Shown here: positions 1 to 7,350 of the stretch, one piece after another
Position numbering within the stretch: the first letter of the stretch is position 1
Layout: each line of letters begins with the position of its first letter
Origin: an uncultured Bacteroidales bacterium
GTDB taxonomy: Bacteria > Bacteroidota > Bacteroidia > Bacteroidales > WCHB1-69
Direction: 5' to 3'
Length of the DNA: 18,059 bases
Assembly: GCA_946407715.1 (NCBI GenBank)
Contig: CAMJPH010000048.1
Coordinates: forward strand, 1 to 18,059
The notes under the pieces: model-generated
The model's database searches: none
What the model was told of the DNA's origin: nothing
The model's input: the letters and a program-made list of their open reading frames with translations, nothing else
Program-made: the position numbers and the translations under genes

Positions 1-150
1 TACATCCAGTCGGTGACGCTCAACGGCAAGCCGCTGCACTGTGCCTACATCACCTACGAACAGATCATGGCCGGCGGCGAGCTCGTCTTCACGATGGGCA
101 GCAAACCGAACAAGAAATGGTTCACGGAGAAGCCGTATTCGCTGGAATAG
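1..150 (+). CDS. GH92 family alpha-mannosidase-like glycosidase, C-terminal fragment
   Basis: The window opens inside a reading frame of 49 codons ending in TAG at 148-150. The visible residues include YIQSVTLNGKPL, the MAGGELVFTMGS stretch and a closing PNKKW. This combination (a 'gG.L.F.MGS.PN..W' beta-strand ending) resembles the C-terminus of glycoside hydrolase family 92, the secreted or periplasmic exo-alpha-mannosidases common in Bacteroidota, which trim mannose from glycoprotein glycans. The catalytic centre lies upstream of the window, so activity cannot be judged. No terminator hairpin is visible in the 80 bases before lysS, which has its own promoter. The family call rests only on the short tail and is moderately sure. 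Confidence 0.7.
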   Translation, partial: YIQSVTLNGKPLHCAYITYEQIMAGGELVFTMGSKPNKKWFTEKPYSLE

Positions 151-197
151 CTATTTGCCAATGACAAAAAGCTAAAAGCCAATAGTCAAAAAAATTG

Positions 198-205
198 TAT
201 CTTTG
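198..205 (+). promoter_or_regulatory. Bacteroidota -7 promoter element of lysS
   Basis: TATCTTTG matches the Bacteroidota sigma-70 -7 consensus TAnnTTTG. It is preceded directly by TTG and followed by C, and lies 25 bases before the ATG. No convincing -33 TTTG at the usual spacing was seen. The TTG at 195 opens a frame into lysS but overlaps this promoter, so it is not used as the start. Confidence 0.7.
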
Positions 206-230
206 CCGCTCATTTGAAAAAGTATTTACG

Positions 231-1955
231 ATGAGCGTTGAATTATCAGAACAGGAAATCATCCGCAGAAAGAAATTACAGGATCTGCTCGATTTGGGCA
301 TTGACCCCTACCCCGCCGCCACCTACGAGGTGAACGCCACCACGGCCGAGATTTTAGAGAAATACCCGAAAGACAACAGCCTTTTCCAAGAGGTGAGCAT
401 CGCGGGACGTATTATGAGCCAGCGCATTATGGGCGCCGTCTCTTTCTACGTGCTTCAAGATGCCGTCGGCAAAATCCAGGTCTATGCCAAACGCGACGAG
501 ATCTGTCCCGGCGAGGACAAGACGATGTACAACAGCGTGTTCAAGAAATTGGACATCGGCGACATCATCGGCGTGAAGGGTTTCGTGTTCACCACGCAGA
601 CCGGCGAAATCAGCATCCACGTGAAGGAGTTCACCATCCTCTGCAAGTCGGTGTGCCCGCTGCCCATCGTCAAGGAGAAGGACGGCGTGGTTTATGACGC
701 CTTCCAGAATCCGGAACAGCGCTACCGCCAGCGTTACATCGACCTCATCGTCAACCCACAGATCAAAGACACGTTCATCAAACGCACGCTATTGGTCAAC
801 ACGATGCGCAACTATCTGAACGAAAAGGGCTACCTTGAAGTGGAGACCCCGATTCTGCAACCGTTATACGGCGGCGCGGCGGCCCGTCCCTTCAAGACCC
901 ACCACAACACGTTGGACATGACGCTTTACCTGCGCATCGCCGATGAGCTGTATCTGAAAAAACTTATCGTGGGCGGCTTCAACGGCGTCTATGAGTTCTC
1001 CAAGGACTTCCGCAACGAGGGTATGGACCGTTTCCACAACCCCGAATTCACCCAGATGGAGCTCTACGTGCCCTACAAGGATTACAACTGGATGATGGAC
1101 ACCGTGGAGGAGATGGTCGAACGCATCGCCCTCGCGCTGCACGGCGACACCAAAGTACAGGTCGGCGACAACATCATCGACTTCAAACGCCCGTGGAAAC
1201 GCTACACCATGTTCGAAGCTATCGAGCACTTCACCGGCACTGACATTTCTGAGATGACCGAGGAGCAGCTCGCCGCCTTCGCCAAGACGCAAGGTGTGGA
1301 GGTTGACAGCACCATGGGCAAAGGCAAGCTCATCGACGAGATTTTCGGAGAAACCTGCGAATCGAAGCTCATCCAACCGACCTTCATCTACGACTACCCG
1401 ATTGAGATGTCCCCGCTGACCAAGAAGCACCGCAGCAAACCTGGTCTCACCGAGCGCTTCGAGGCGATGTGCAACGGCAAGGAGATCTGCAACGCCTACT
1501 CCGAGCTCAACGACCCGCTCGACCAGCGCAAACGTTTCGAGGACCAGCTGGAACTCGGCAAGCGTGGCGACACCGAATCCATGGTCTTGGACGAGGACTT
1601 CCTCCGCTCCTTGGAAATCGGTATGCCCCCGACCGCCGGTCTGGGCATCGGCATCGACCGTTTGGCGATGATCATGACCAACTCTCCCTCCATCCAAGAC
1701 GTGCTCTTCTTCCCGCAGATGCGTCCCGAGAAAAAGCAGGAAGTCGCCAAGGATGAAGAATTCACCGCGTTGGGAATGGATGCCGCGTGGATCCCGGCCT
1801 TGAAAAAGCTGAACATCCTGACGTTGGAGCATCTGAAAAACGCCAACCCGAACAAGCTGCTGAATGACCTCGGCGGATTGCGCAAAAAGCTGAAATTAGA
1901 GGTTCCCGCTGCGAAATTAGAAGACATTCAAAGCTGGATCAACAAGTTAGCATAG
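231..1955 (+). CDS. lysS: lysyl-tRNA synthetase, class II
   Basis: This cytoplasmic enzyme charges tRNA-Lys with lysine using ATP. The 574-residue protein has an N-terminal anticodon-binding OB fold (about residues 55-145) and a class II catalytic core. Motif 1 is around [10 protein letters not shown], motif 2 is [18 protein letters not shown] (about 260-277), and motif 3 is [11 protein letters not shown] (about 470-480). After MRPEK (about residue 500) an extra 70-residue tail follows, with a helix-turn-helix or HhH-like pattern ([20 protein letters not shown]). Such a tail is known in Bacteroidota LysS and absent from E. coli LysS. The ATG at 231 is chosen because the upstream TTG at 195 overlaps the promoter. 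The gene is monocistronic by appearance and converges on radA with a 29-base gap and no obvious hairpin. Confidence 0.97.
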   Translation: MSVELSEQEIIRRKKLQDLLDLGIDPYPAATYEVNATTAEILEKYPKDNSLFQEVSIAGRIMSQRIMGAVSFYVLQDAVGKIQVYAKRDEICPGEDKTMYNSVFKKLDIGDIIGVKGFVFTTQTGEISIHVKEFTILCKSVCPLPIVKEKDGVVYDAFQNPEQRYRQRYIDLIVNPQIKDTFIKRTLLVNTMRNYLNEKGYLEVETPILQPLYGGAAARPFKTHHNTLDMTLYLRIADELYLKKLIVGGFNGVYEFSKDFRNEGMDRFHNPEFTQMELYVPYKDYNWMMDTVEEMVERIALALHGDTKVQVGDNIIDFKRPWKRYTMFEAIEHFTGTDISEMTEEQLAAFAKTQGVEVDSTMGKGKLIDEIFGETCESKLIQPTFIYDYPIEMSPLTKKHRSKPGLTERFEAMCNGKEICNAYSELNDPLDQRKRFEDQLELGKRGDTESMVLDEDFLRSLEIGMPPTAGLGIGIDRLAMIMTNSPSIQDVLFFPQMRPEKKQEVAKDEEFTALGMDAAWIPALKKLNILTLEHLKNANPNKLLNDLGGLRKKLKLEVPAAKLEDIQSWINKLA

Positions 1956-1984
1956 TTTTTGCGAGTGTACCGTTGGCGCGTCTC

Positions 1985-3358
1985 TCACTGAAACAACAAA
2001 CGTGCCATTTCCTCTACTTTCGTAATCGGCACGATCTGCAGATTGTAGTCCGAGGTGCGGATGCCCTTGAGATTATATTTTGAAACGAACATACGGGTGA
2101 AGCCGAGTTTGTCCGCTTCAGCAATACGTTGGGCAATACGGGTGACAGGGCGCACCTCGCCGCTCAAGCCCATCTCGCCCGCGAAACAGGTTTTGTTGTC
2201 GAGGGCGATGTCAGTTGCCGATGACAGGATGGCGGCCACGATGGCCACGTTGATGGCGGGATCCTCCACGCGCAAACCGCCCGCGATGTTCAGGAAGACA
2301 TCCTTGGCACCCAATTTGAAACGGCAACGCTTCTCCAAGACGGCCAACAACATGTTCATGCGGCGGATGTCGTAGCCCGTGGCGGAGCGTTGCGGTGTAC
2401 CATACACCGCGCTGCTCACCAATGCCTGTGTCTCAATCATCATCGGACGGTTGCCCTCCAGGATGCAGGCGATGGCATTGCCACTATAATCCTCATCGTG
2501 CTGTGAAACAAGTATTTCCGATGGATTTGTCACCTCGCGAAGACCGTCTTGCAGCATCTCAAAAATACCTAACTCGGCAGTGGATCCGAAGCGATTCTTG
2601 ATGCAGCGCACCATGCGGTAGCCGTAGTGCTGGTCTCCTTCGAACTGCAGCACTGTATCAACAATGTGTTCCAACAGTTTCGGACCGGCAAGAGATCCGT
2701 CTTTGGTGATATGTCCTATGAGGAAGACCGGGCAGGCGGTGCGTTTGGCAAAGTGCTGGAACTCGGCCGCACACTCCTTCAGCTGAGAAATGGAACCTGC
2801 CGCCGACTCAATCAGATCGCTCTGCATCGTCTGGATGGAATCCACAATGAGAATGTCGGGTTGTAATGCTTCTATATGCTTGAAAATCTGTTGTGTACTG
2901 GTTTCTGTGAGAACATAGCAATGCGGGGCGGGGTTGCTTGATAATCTTGCGGCACGCATCTTGAGCTGTGCTTCGCTCTCCTCGCCAGAGACATAGAGTA
3001 CTTTTTGACCTTGCAGGTGCAGAGCCATTTGCAACAGAAGTGTGGATTTGCCGATGCCCGGCTCTCCGCCCAAGAGCACGATGGAGCCCCTGACGATGCC
3101 GCCGCCCAACACGCGGTCGAACTCAGCGAATCCTGTTTCCGTGCGCGGAAACTTCGTGAGCTCAATGTCATCGATCACCTTGGGGGCACTCTGCGTGACA
3201 ACGGGCGAATAATGGCCTTTTGTGGCAGTTGCAGATTCCGACAGGATCACCTCTTCTTCAAAGGTATTCCATTCGTTGCATTCGGGGCAGCGACCCAGCC
3301 ATTTCGCCGACTGCGCCCCACAGTTCTTGCAATAGTACATCGTTTTGCTCTTCGCCAT
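1985..3358 (-). CDS. radA: DNA repair protein RadA (Sms)
   Basis: RadA is a hexameric DnaB-like ATPase that aids branch migration and processing of recombination intermediates. The 457-residue product shows the family order: an N-terminal zinc finger with Cys10, Cys13, Cys24 and Cys27, a RecA-like core with Walker A GEPGIGKST (Lys104), Walker B ILIVDS (Asp173), the RadA-specific KNRFG motif at 254-258, and a C-terminal Lon-protease-like domain (GGLRVEDPAINVAIVAAI). Length is normal for the family. The ATG at 3358 starts MAKSKTMYYC. A longer frame beginning at a TTG overlaps the promoter and was discarded. The gene is transcribed alone from its own -7 element 19 bases upstream. Confidence 0.97.
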   Translation of the reverse strand: MAKSKTMYYCKNCGAQSAKWLGRCPECNEWNTFEEEVILSESATATKGHYSPVVTQSAPKVIDDIELTKFPRTETGFAEFDRVLGGGIVRGSIVLLGGEPGIGKSTLLLQMALHLQGQKVLYVSGEESEAQLKMRAARLSSNPAPHCYVLTETSTQQIFKHIEALQPDILIVDSIQTMQSDLIESAAGSISQLKECAAEFQHFAKRTACPVFLIGHITKDGSLAGPKLLEHIVDTVLQFEGDQHYGYRMVRCIKNRFGSTAELGIFEMLQDGLREVTNPSEILVSQHDEDYSGNAIACILEGNRPMMIETQALVSSAVYGTPQRSATGYDIRRMNMLLAVLEKRCRFKLGAKDVFLNIAGGLRVEDPAINVAIVAAILSSATDIALDNKTCFAGEMGLSGEVRPVTRIAQRIAEADKLGFTRMFVSKYNLKGIRTSDYNLQIVPITKVEEMARLLFQ

Positions 3359-3377
3359 AGTCTTCAGTTTAGGACGG

Positions 3378-3385
3378 CAAAGATA
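3378..3385 (-). promoter_or_regulatory. -7 promoter element of radA
   Basis: On the minus strand this reads TATCTTTG, preceded by TTG and followed by CC. It is the same 12-base word as the lysS promoter (TTGTATCTTTGC). It lies 19 bases upstream of the radA ATG, which implies a very short leader. A TTCG about 20 bases upstream could be a degenerate -33 element. Confidence 0.7.
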
Positions 3386-3463
3386 CAATAAATTGGCGAA
3401 TCATGCGAATTGGACCAATAAGAATAATACTTTTTAGATTTTTGACTTCAAGTTTCAAGAAAA

Positions 3464-3559
3464 CTATTTCTTCACGGATTTCTTTATCACCATACCCTTG
3501 TCAGTGGTCACAAGCACAAAACAGATGCCACCGGCCTGTTTTCTGATGTCACCGTGAAA
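3464..3559 (-). pseudogene. remnant of a type IX secretion (Por) C-terminal sorting domain
   Basis: Thirty-one codons followed by TAG on the minus strand encode FHGDIRKQAGG, then ICFVLVTTDKG, then MVIKKSVKK. The pattern 'L..GiyfV.v.T..G...KK.vk-stop' is the classic last strand pair of the T9SS type A sorting domain, which directs Bacteroidota proteins through the outer membrane. There is no start codon or upstream coding sequence: going upstream the frame runs into the terminator hairpin and A/T-rich spacer. This suggests the decayed 3' end of a secreted protein gene. Its short length makes a chance match possible. Confidence 0.5.
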
Positions 3560-3560
3560 C

Positions 3561-3592
3561 AAAAAAAGGCGTGCCTCTCTTTTGACACGCCT
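3561..3592 (-). terminator. rho-independent terminator of the PepSY-like operon
   Basis: On the minus strand a stem AGGCGTG / CACGCCT (3592-3586 with 3573-3567) closes a 12-base loop and runs directly into seven T (3567-3561). It lies 77 bases past the stop of the last PepSY-like gene, so the transcript would have a fairly long 3' tail. Confidence 0.75.
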
Positions 3593-3668
3593 ACACTTAA
3601 TATTCTATGACTGTTGATTATTGATCATCAAACCTGATTCCAGCTTCAACAATCAATAACCTTTAAAA

Positions 3669-4088
3669 TCAATCGTCGGCATACATGAATTTCCCGTTCT
3701 TGTCGAATTTCAATTCCAAGTCGGTTTCAAGTTCAATGTCATAACCATTGTACTTTTTTTCGATTTTTGTGATGATATTGCTTGAGAAATTGGTTTTCAC
3801 ATAATTGGTGATGGATGCAGGAACGATAGCCGCAGGCACCGCACGCACGTGGCAATCCACATCTTTCCAGTCGCCTTGGAGGGTGAAATCGATTTTGGTG
3901 CCGTCCTTCAGCATCACCTCATATTCACCATCGTCTTGTTTCGCGGAAAGGAATCCCACGTTGCTGAAATGTTTGTTGATGAATTGCTGCGCTTTCTGCG
4001 GCAACTGCGCAAATGTGACAGGAGTGTCCGCAAACGCATACACATTAAATGCCATCACGCTCAATAATACTATAAGTATTTTTTTCAT
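3669..4088 (-). CDS. secreted PepSY-like protein (third gene of the triplet)
   Basis: This 139-residue protein has an apparent Sec signal peptide (MKKILIVLLSVMAFNVYAFA, cleavage likely before DTPVTF) and no lipobox, so it is predicted to be soluble in the periplasm. The mature part is two repeats of about 55 residues. Each starts with a helix of the type 'LP.kAq.fi.khF' and ends with strands of the type 'Y.v.L.dg....F...G.w'. This matches the Bacteroidota PepSY_like family (PF11396, BLIP-like fold). The C-terminal FDKNGKFMYADD is nearly shared with its two neighbours. Molecular function is unknown; PepSY-type domains are linked to inhibition or chaperoning of secreted proteases. It is the most divergent paralog and last in the operon, 66 bases after the second gene. 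Confidence 0.85.
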   Translation of the reverse strand: MKKILIVLLSVMAFNVYAFADTPVTFAQLPQKAQQFINKHFSNVGFLSAKQDDGEYEVMLKDGTKIDFTLQGDWKDVDCHVRAVPAAIVPASITNYVKTNFSSNIITKIEKKYNGYDIELETDLELKFDKNGKFMYADD

Positions 4089-4154
4089 TTTTATTTTTTA
4101 TTTAATTGTTTTTATTTTTTTAGCGGAAAATCCCTATTTGACAAGATCAATCCA

Positions 4155-4583
4155 TTAATCATCTAATCCGATGTAATTTCCATTTTTATCAAATAAGAGG
4201 TCGAAATCCGAAAAACTCAAACCTACATCGTAGCGATTATGTTCAAACTGGATGTCTTCGATATAATCATTGGGGTAATTGGAAGCCACATACGTGACAA
4301 TGTTGTCGGGAAAGTATCCTGTGGGAACCGGTCTTCCTTCGCAATCGACTTTTTTCCATGCACCATTGGACTCGAACTCGACTTCGGTAAAGTCTGCCAA
4401 ATGCACATCATAATCGCCATCTTCCTCTTTGACAACAGAAATGACATCAATATTCGGAAAATAGGTGCTTAAAAACGTTTTTGCTTTTGCAGGCAACTTA
4501 TCTTCGGAAACGGGCTTGTCGTCACAAGACACAAATGCAGTCATCGCCGCAACGCTTAATAAAATCAAAAAAAATTTTTTCAT
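4155..4583 (-). CDS. PepSY-like lipoprotein (second gene of the triplet)
   Basis: This 142-residue protein has a lipoprotein signal: MKKFFLILLSVAAMTA followed by the lipobox FVSC and the acidic residues DDKP. It should be anchored through Cys20, and an acidic run after the Cys is compatible with surface export in Bacteroidota. The mature part carries two PepSY-like repeats (LPAKAKTFLSTYF near residue 30, FPDNIVTYVASNYP near residue 91). It ends in the family tail LLFDKNGNYIGLDD. It sits 50 bases after the first gene with no promoter-like element in between, so all three are probably one transcript. A specific role cannot be assigned from sequence. Confidence 0.85.
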   Translation of the reverse strand: MKKFFLILLSVAAMTAFVSCDDKPVSEDKLPAKAKTFLSTYFPNIDVISVVKEEDGDYDVHLADFTEVEFESNGAWKKVDCEGRPVPTGYFPDNIVTYVASNYPNDYIEDIQFEHNRYDVGLSFSDFDLLFDKNGNYIGLDD

Positions 4584-4633
4584 TGCTTTAAAATAATTTA
4601 GTGAAAATTGAAATTGACATTTATTCCATATAA

Positions 4634-5053
4634 TTAGTCATCAGCACCCATGAAGTTACCGTTTTTGTCAAAGAGCAGATCAAGGTCATTGTCCAGCTCC
4701 ACCTCGTAACGCTTATGCTCAAACTTAACGTGGGTGGCGAAATTCATGGGAAATTTGGCGGTAAGGTATTTGGCGGTATTGGCAGGAAGGACACCGTCAG
4801 GTAGCGGATTCAAGCCGCAGTCCACCTCAATCCACTGCCCACCGTGGGAGAATTCCATCTCCGTGCCATCAAACAGCACCACATCGTATTTGAAACCGTC
4901 CTTTCGCACAGAAAGCACCTCAATTCCACTGAAATGAGCAGCAACAAACTGTTTTGCCTGAGTGGGCAGCTTGTCAGCAGACACAACCCTGTCGCATGAT
5001 ACAAACGCGCTCATTGCAAAAACGCACATCAAAATCACAACAATTTTCTTCAT
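4634..5053 (-). CDS. PepSY-like lipoprotein (first gene of the triplet)
   Basis: This 139-residue protein starts MKKIVVILMCVFAMSA with the lipobox FVSC and then DRVVSADKLP. A frame extension to 5080 adds nine residues ahead of the signal peptide and is not favoured. The mature part is again two PepSY-like repeats: LPTQAKQFVAAHFSG in the first, and LPANTAKYLTAKFP in the second, ending LLFDKNGNFMGADD. The first repeat of every copy ends in a W..VDC motif whose Cys is shared by all three paralogs. The gene is promoter-proximal; its -7 element lies 50 bases upstream. It is directly downstream of, and codirectional with, a secreted cysteine peptidase, from which a terminator separates it. Confidence 0.87.
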   Translation of the reverse strand: MKKIVVILMCVFAMSAFVSCDRVVSADKLPTQAKQFVAAHFSGIEVLSVRKDGFKYDVVLFDGTEMEFSHGGQWIEVDCGLNPLPDGVLPANTAKYLTAKFPMNFATHVKFEHKRYEVELDNDLDLLFDKNGNFMGADD

Positions 5054-5103
5054 AATTTTATCTGTTAAATTTAATCGCAAATTTTATTGTCGGAAACAGA
5101 CTG

Positions 5104-5111
5104 CAAAAATA
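5104..5111 (-). promoter_or_regulatory. -7 promoter element of the PepSY-like operon
   Basis: On the minus strand this reads TATTTTTGC in a very A/T-rich region, 50 bases upstream of the first PepSY-like ATG and just after the terminator of the peptidase gene. It fits TAnnTTTG. No such element occurs in the two intercistronic gaps, which supports a single transcript. Confidence 0.6.
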
Positions 5112-5131
5112 TAAAAAAATTTAAAAAACCT

Positions 5132-5164
5132 AAAAAAAACAGAGACGCACTGGTGTGCGTCTCT
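5132..5164 (-). terminator. strong rho-independent terminator of the C1B peptidase gene
   Basis: This is a perfect 10-bp stem AGAGACGCAC / GTGCGTCTCT (5141-5150 with 5155-5164) with a four-base loop. On the minus strand it is followed by G and then eight T. It lies 26 bases past the peptidase stop codon and insulates the downstream PepSY-like operon. Confidence 0.92.
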
Positions 5165-5190
5165 ACAAATAGAATTAAGACAACCGGGAA

Positions 5191-6414
5191 TTATTTGATT
5201 CCCAATTTCTTCTTGATGTCTTTCGGGATACCATCCTTGTGGACAAGGATATTCATGGTTTTGTAGCGGACAAACGCTTTGGAAGCATAGAACATACCGT
5301 CATATTTTCCGTATTTGCCCCAAGAATTCTTCACCATGTAGTACTCGTTGCCCATTTGATCTTTGGCTTTACCGTAGATCAACATGCCGTGGTCGTCGGT
5401 GGTTTCCCAGTTGTCATAAGCGGTCTGGCGCTCTTCTTGGGTCACCCAGCGTTGCGGCGTGGGTTTGGTCTGGGACTCTTTGTTACGCTCAGTGGTGGTC
5501 AGACCGGTCCAGTGAGCCATGTCGCTGCCAACCTGAGCTTTAGCCTCAAGGTCGGGAAGCACACAGAAACCGTTCTTGATGTTGTTGCGGAAACCGGGTT
5601 CGGAAACGTCGGAACCCCAAGCAATGGTGTAACCATTGTCGATGGCGTAGTCGAAAATCTGCATCATTTCATCCAACGGAACATTGTAAGACTGACCCCA
5701 ACGCCAGTTGTCTTGGATTTCCAGCACGAATTTCTCATAGAAAGGATGATGCGTGTAGGAAGTGATGGAGACGTAGTCATCGGGATTGATACCCAGTGAG
5801 TTATAGAAAGATTGCGGGGTGTAGGTCACACCTTTGTAGGAGAATTCTTTCGGACATTGGCCGAGATAAATCTCATGGACAGCGGAGATGGCCTTCAACC
5901 AAAGGGGATTGCCGTTGGCATCGCATTGCAGTTTCTTATGCTCTTTCTTGGCGATGGCATCCACGATAGCATCGGTGATGTCGGAAAGCTCGCCGTGGTC
6001 GGACAAAGTGTCACCGTAAGCGGCACCCGGACGCATTTCAGCCTCAGGCACCAAACCGAACGCCTTCATACCGTAAATCACATCGTAGAAAGAACCGCCT
6101 TGTGAGAAGGAAACGTCGCCGTGCATGCGGACTGCAGCCTTGGCTCTGTCATTGTAGGTATTTGCCACAATGTACATTTCCGAAAGGTCATACTCGCCTT
6201 TTCCCATACGGAGAAGTTCGGATTCGAGGAATGCCAGACCGGAGTAGCACCAGCATGTGCCGGCACGGTTCTGGTCCTTGACAGACGTGACGGGCAACTC
6301 TTTCGTGACTTTGAAGATGTAGCCTTCCTCTTCCGTTTTGTCTTTGTCTTGGGCGAAAGAGACATTGCAGGCAAGCAATGCGGCTGTTACCAATAATACG
6401 GATAATTTTTTCAT
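5191..6414 (-). CDS. secreted aminopeptidase C / bleomycin hydrolase-like cysteine peptidase (C1B)
   Basis: This 407-residue papain-clan peptidase is probably exported and degrades peptides in the periplasm. The signal peptide is MKKLSVLLVTAALLACNVSFA followed by QDKDK. LLAC could be read as a lipobox, but a signal peptidase I site after SFA fits homologs better. The active-site Cys is in QNRAGTCWCYSG (Cys54), preceded by the oxyanion Gln48. The catalytic His is in DDHGMLIYG (His342) and Asn is in VKNSWG (Asn363). The whole triad is present and the length matches Bacteroidota C1B enzymes. The ATG at 6414 is chosen so the signal peptide is N-terminal; the upstream frame extension to 6486 runs into atpF. 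It has its own promoter and terminator, and lies between the ATP synthase genes and the PepSY-like triplet. Confidence 0.93.
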   Translation of the reverse strand: MKKLSVLLVTAALLACNVSFAQDKDKTEEEGYIFKVTKELPVTSVKDQNRAGTCWCYSGLAFLESELLRMGKGEYDLSEMYIVANTYNDRAKAAVRMHGDVSFSQGGSFYDVIYGMKAFGLVPEAEMRPGAAYGDTLSDHGELSDITDAIVDAIAKKEHKKLQCDANGNPLWLKAISAVHEIYLGQCPKEFSYKGVTYTPQSFYNSLGINPDDYVSITSYTHHPFYEKFVLEIQDNWRWGQSYNVPLDEMMQIFDYAIDNGYTIAWGSDVSEPGFRNNIKNGFCVLPDLEAKAQVGSDMAHWTGLTTTERNKESQTKPTPQRWVTQEERQTAYDNWETTDDHGMLIYGKAKDQMGNEYYMVKNSWGKYGKYDGMFYASKAFVRYKTMNILVHKDGIPKDIKKKLGIK

Positions 6415-6450
6415 TTGAATAATACTTATTAAGTGATAAAAATTAAAGTG

Positions 6451-6458
6451 CAAAAATA
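6451..6458 (-). promoter_or_regulatory. -7 promoter element of the C1B peptidase gene
   Basis: On the minus strand this reads TTG-TATTTTTG-C, 36 bases before the peptidase ATG and six bases past the atpF stop codon. An ATTGC about 18 bases upstream, inside the atpF 3' end, might be a weak -33 element. No terminator separates atpF from the peptidase, so read-through is also possible. Confidence 0.65.
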
Positions 6459-6463
6459 CAAAA

Positions 6464-6958
6464 TTAGTTGAAATGGCAATCTTCAAGCCATTTTTCCACG
6501 AGAGCTTCCTGCTTTTCGCGGTCTTTCAGCTCTTCGGTAATCACCTTCTGGGCGATGTCGATGGAGAAATTGGCAATGGCGTTCTTGGCATCGGTGATGG
6601 CCTTCATCTTCTCGAAGTAAATAGCCTTCTTGGCATCCTCAATCATCGCCTGGCTTTCGGCAGAAGCTTTGAGTTTGACCTTCTCGTACATCTCTTCGCT
6701 CACCTTGCGGGCCTCGGCGAGAAGTGCATCGCGCTCATTTTTGGCCTGCGCCATCATCTCGTCATGCTTTTTATTCAAAGACTGCATCTCTTCGTGTATT
6801 TTGGCAGCCTCCTCCAACTGGTCGGCAATCTTTTTGTTGCGAGAAGCGATACCGTTGGTGATGATCGGCCATGCGAATTTCGCCAAGATGAAGAAGAGAA
6901 TGCCAAATCCGATGAGCATCCAAAAGATGAGTCCGAATGAGGGTTTTATCAATTCCAT
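6464..6958 (-). CDS. atpF: ATP synthase Fo subunit b
   Basis: Subunit b is the peripheral stator stalk that holds F1 against the membrane ring. The 164-residue product has one N-terminal membrane helix (GLIFWMLIGFGILFFILAKF, residues about 9-28). A long charged helical region rich in Lys, Glu and Ala follows (about 40-150), as expected for the coiled-coil dimer. Length is normal. The gene is last in an atpB-atpE-atpF set. In most Bacteroidota atpH, atpA and atpG follow here, but an unrelated peptidase gene comes next. A hairpin with a T run lies in the 73-base gap before it and could lower its expression relative to atpE. Confidence 0.95.
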   Translation of the reverse strand: MELIKPSFGLIFWMLIGFGILFFILAKFAWPIITNGIASRNKKIADQLEEAAKIHEEMQSLNKKHDEMMAQAKNERDALLAEARKVSEEMYEKVKLKASAESQAMIEDAKKAIYFEKMKAITDAKNAIANFSIDIAQKVITEELKDREKQEALVEKWLEDCHFN

Positions 6959-6985
6959 ATATGTTTAATTTTTTGATTTACAACT

Positions 6986-7026
6986 AAAAAGGAAAGTTCC
7001 TCCGCCAACCGCGAAGGAACTGTTCC
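6986..7026 (-). terminator. intercistronic hairpin plus T-run between atpE and atpF (possible attenuator)
   Basis: On the minus strand, AGTTCCT (7021-7015) pairs with AGGAACT (7001-6995). Outer GGAAC/TTCC pairing extends the stem and an inner CGC/GCG stem is possible. Five T follow (6990-6986), then AG. It starts five bases after the atpE stop codon. It looks like a partial terminator or a transcript-processing/stability structure rather than a full stop, because atpF lies downstream without a recognisable promoter. Confidence 0.6.
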
Positions 7027-7031
7027 GTTCA

Positions 7032-7328
<297 letters not shown>

Positions 7329-7350
7329 TTAAAAAGGGTTATTCGATATT

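Larger units (their letters stand above)
3359..3668. other. gene-poor spacer between radA and the PepSY-like operon
   Basis: These 310 bases hold no intact gene. From left to right they contain the radA promoter, A/T-rich spacer with reiterated words (GACTTCAAGTTTCAAG, about 3443-3459), a minus-strand remnant encoding a sorting-domain-like tail (3464-3559), the terminator of the PepSY operon (3561-3592), and an A/T-rich stretch with a loose inverted repeat TTATTGAT (3618-3625) / ATCAATAA (3652-3659) that resembles word-repeat filler. Confidence 0.6.

Noticed and set aside
195..230. TTG start codon giving LysS an N-terminal MYLCRSFEK extension (similar MYLC starts at radA and the glycosyltransferase)
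   Set aside because: The codons are the promoter word TTGTATCTTTGC itself; the same artefact appears at three genes on different proteins.
864..1832. A 322-codon open frame on the minus strand opposite lysS
   Set aside because: It lies entirely within the highly conserved lysS gene, has no family resemblance and is low-complexity in His, Val and Leu. It is a by-product of codon bias.
6340..6414. C1B peptidase as a lipoprotein through LLAC
   Set aside because: The sequence continues NVSFAQD, a good signal peptidase I site matching secreted homologs; the lipobox reading cannot be excluded but is less likely.
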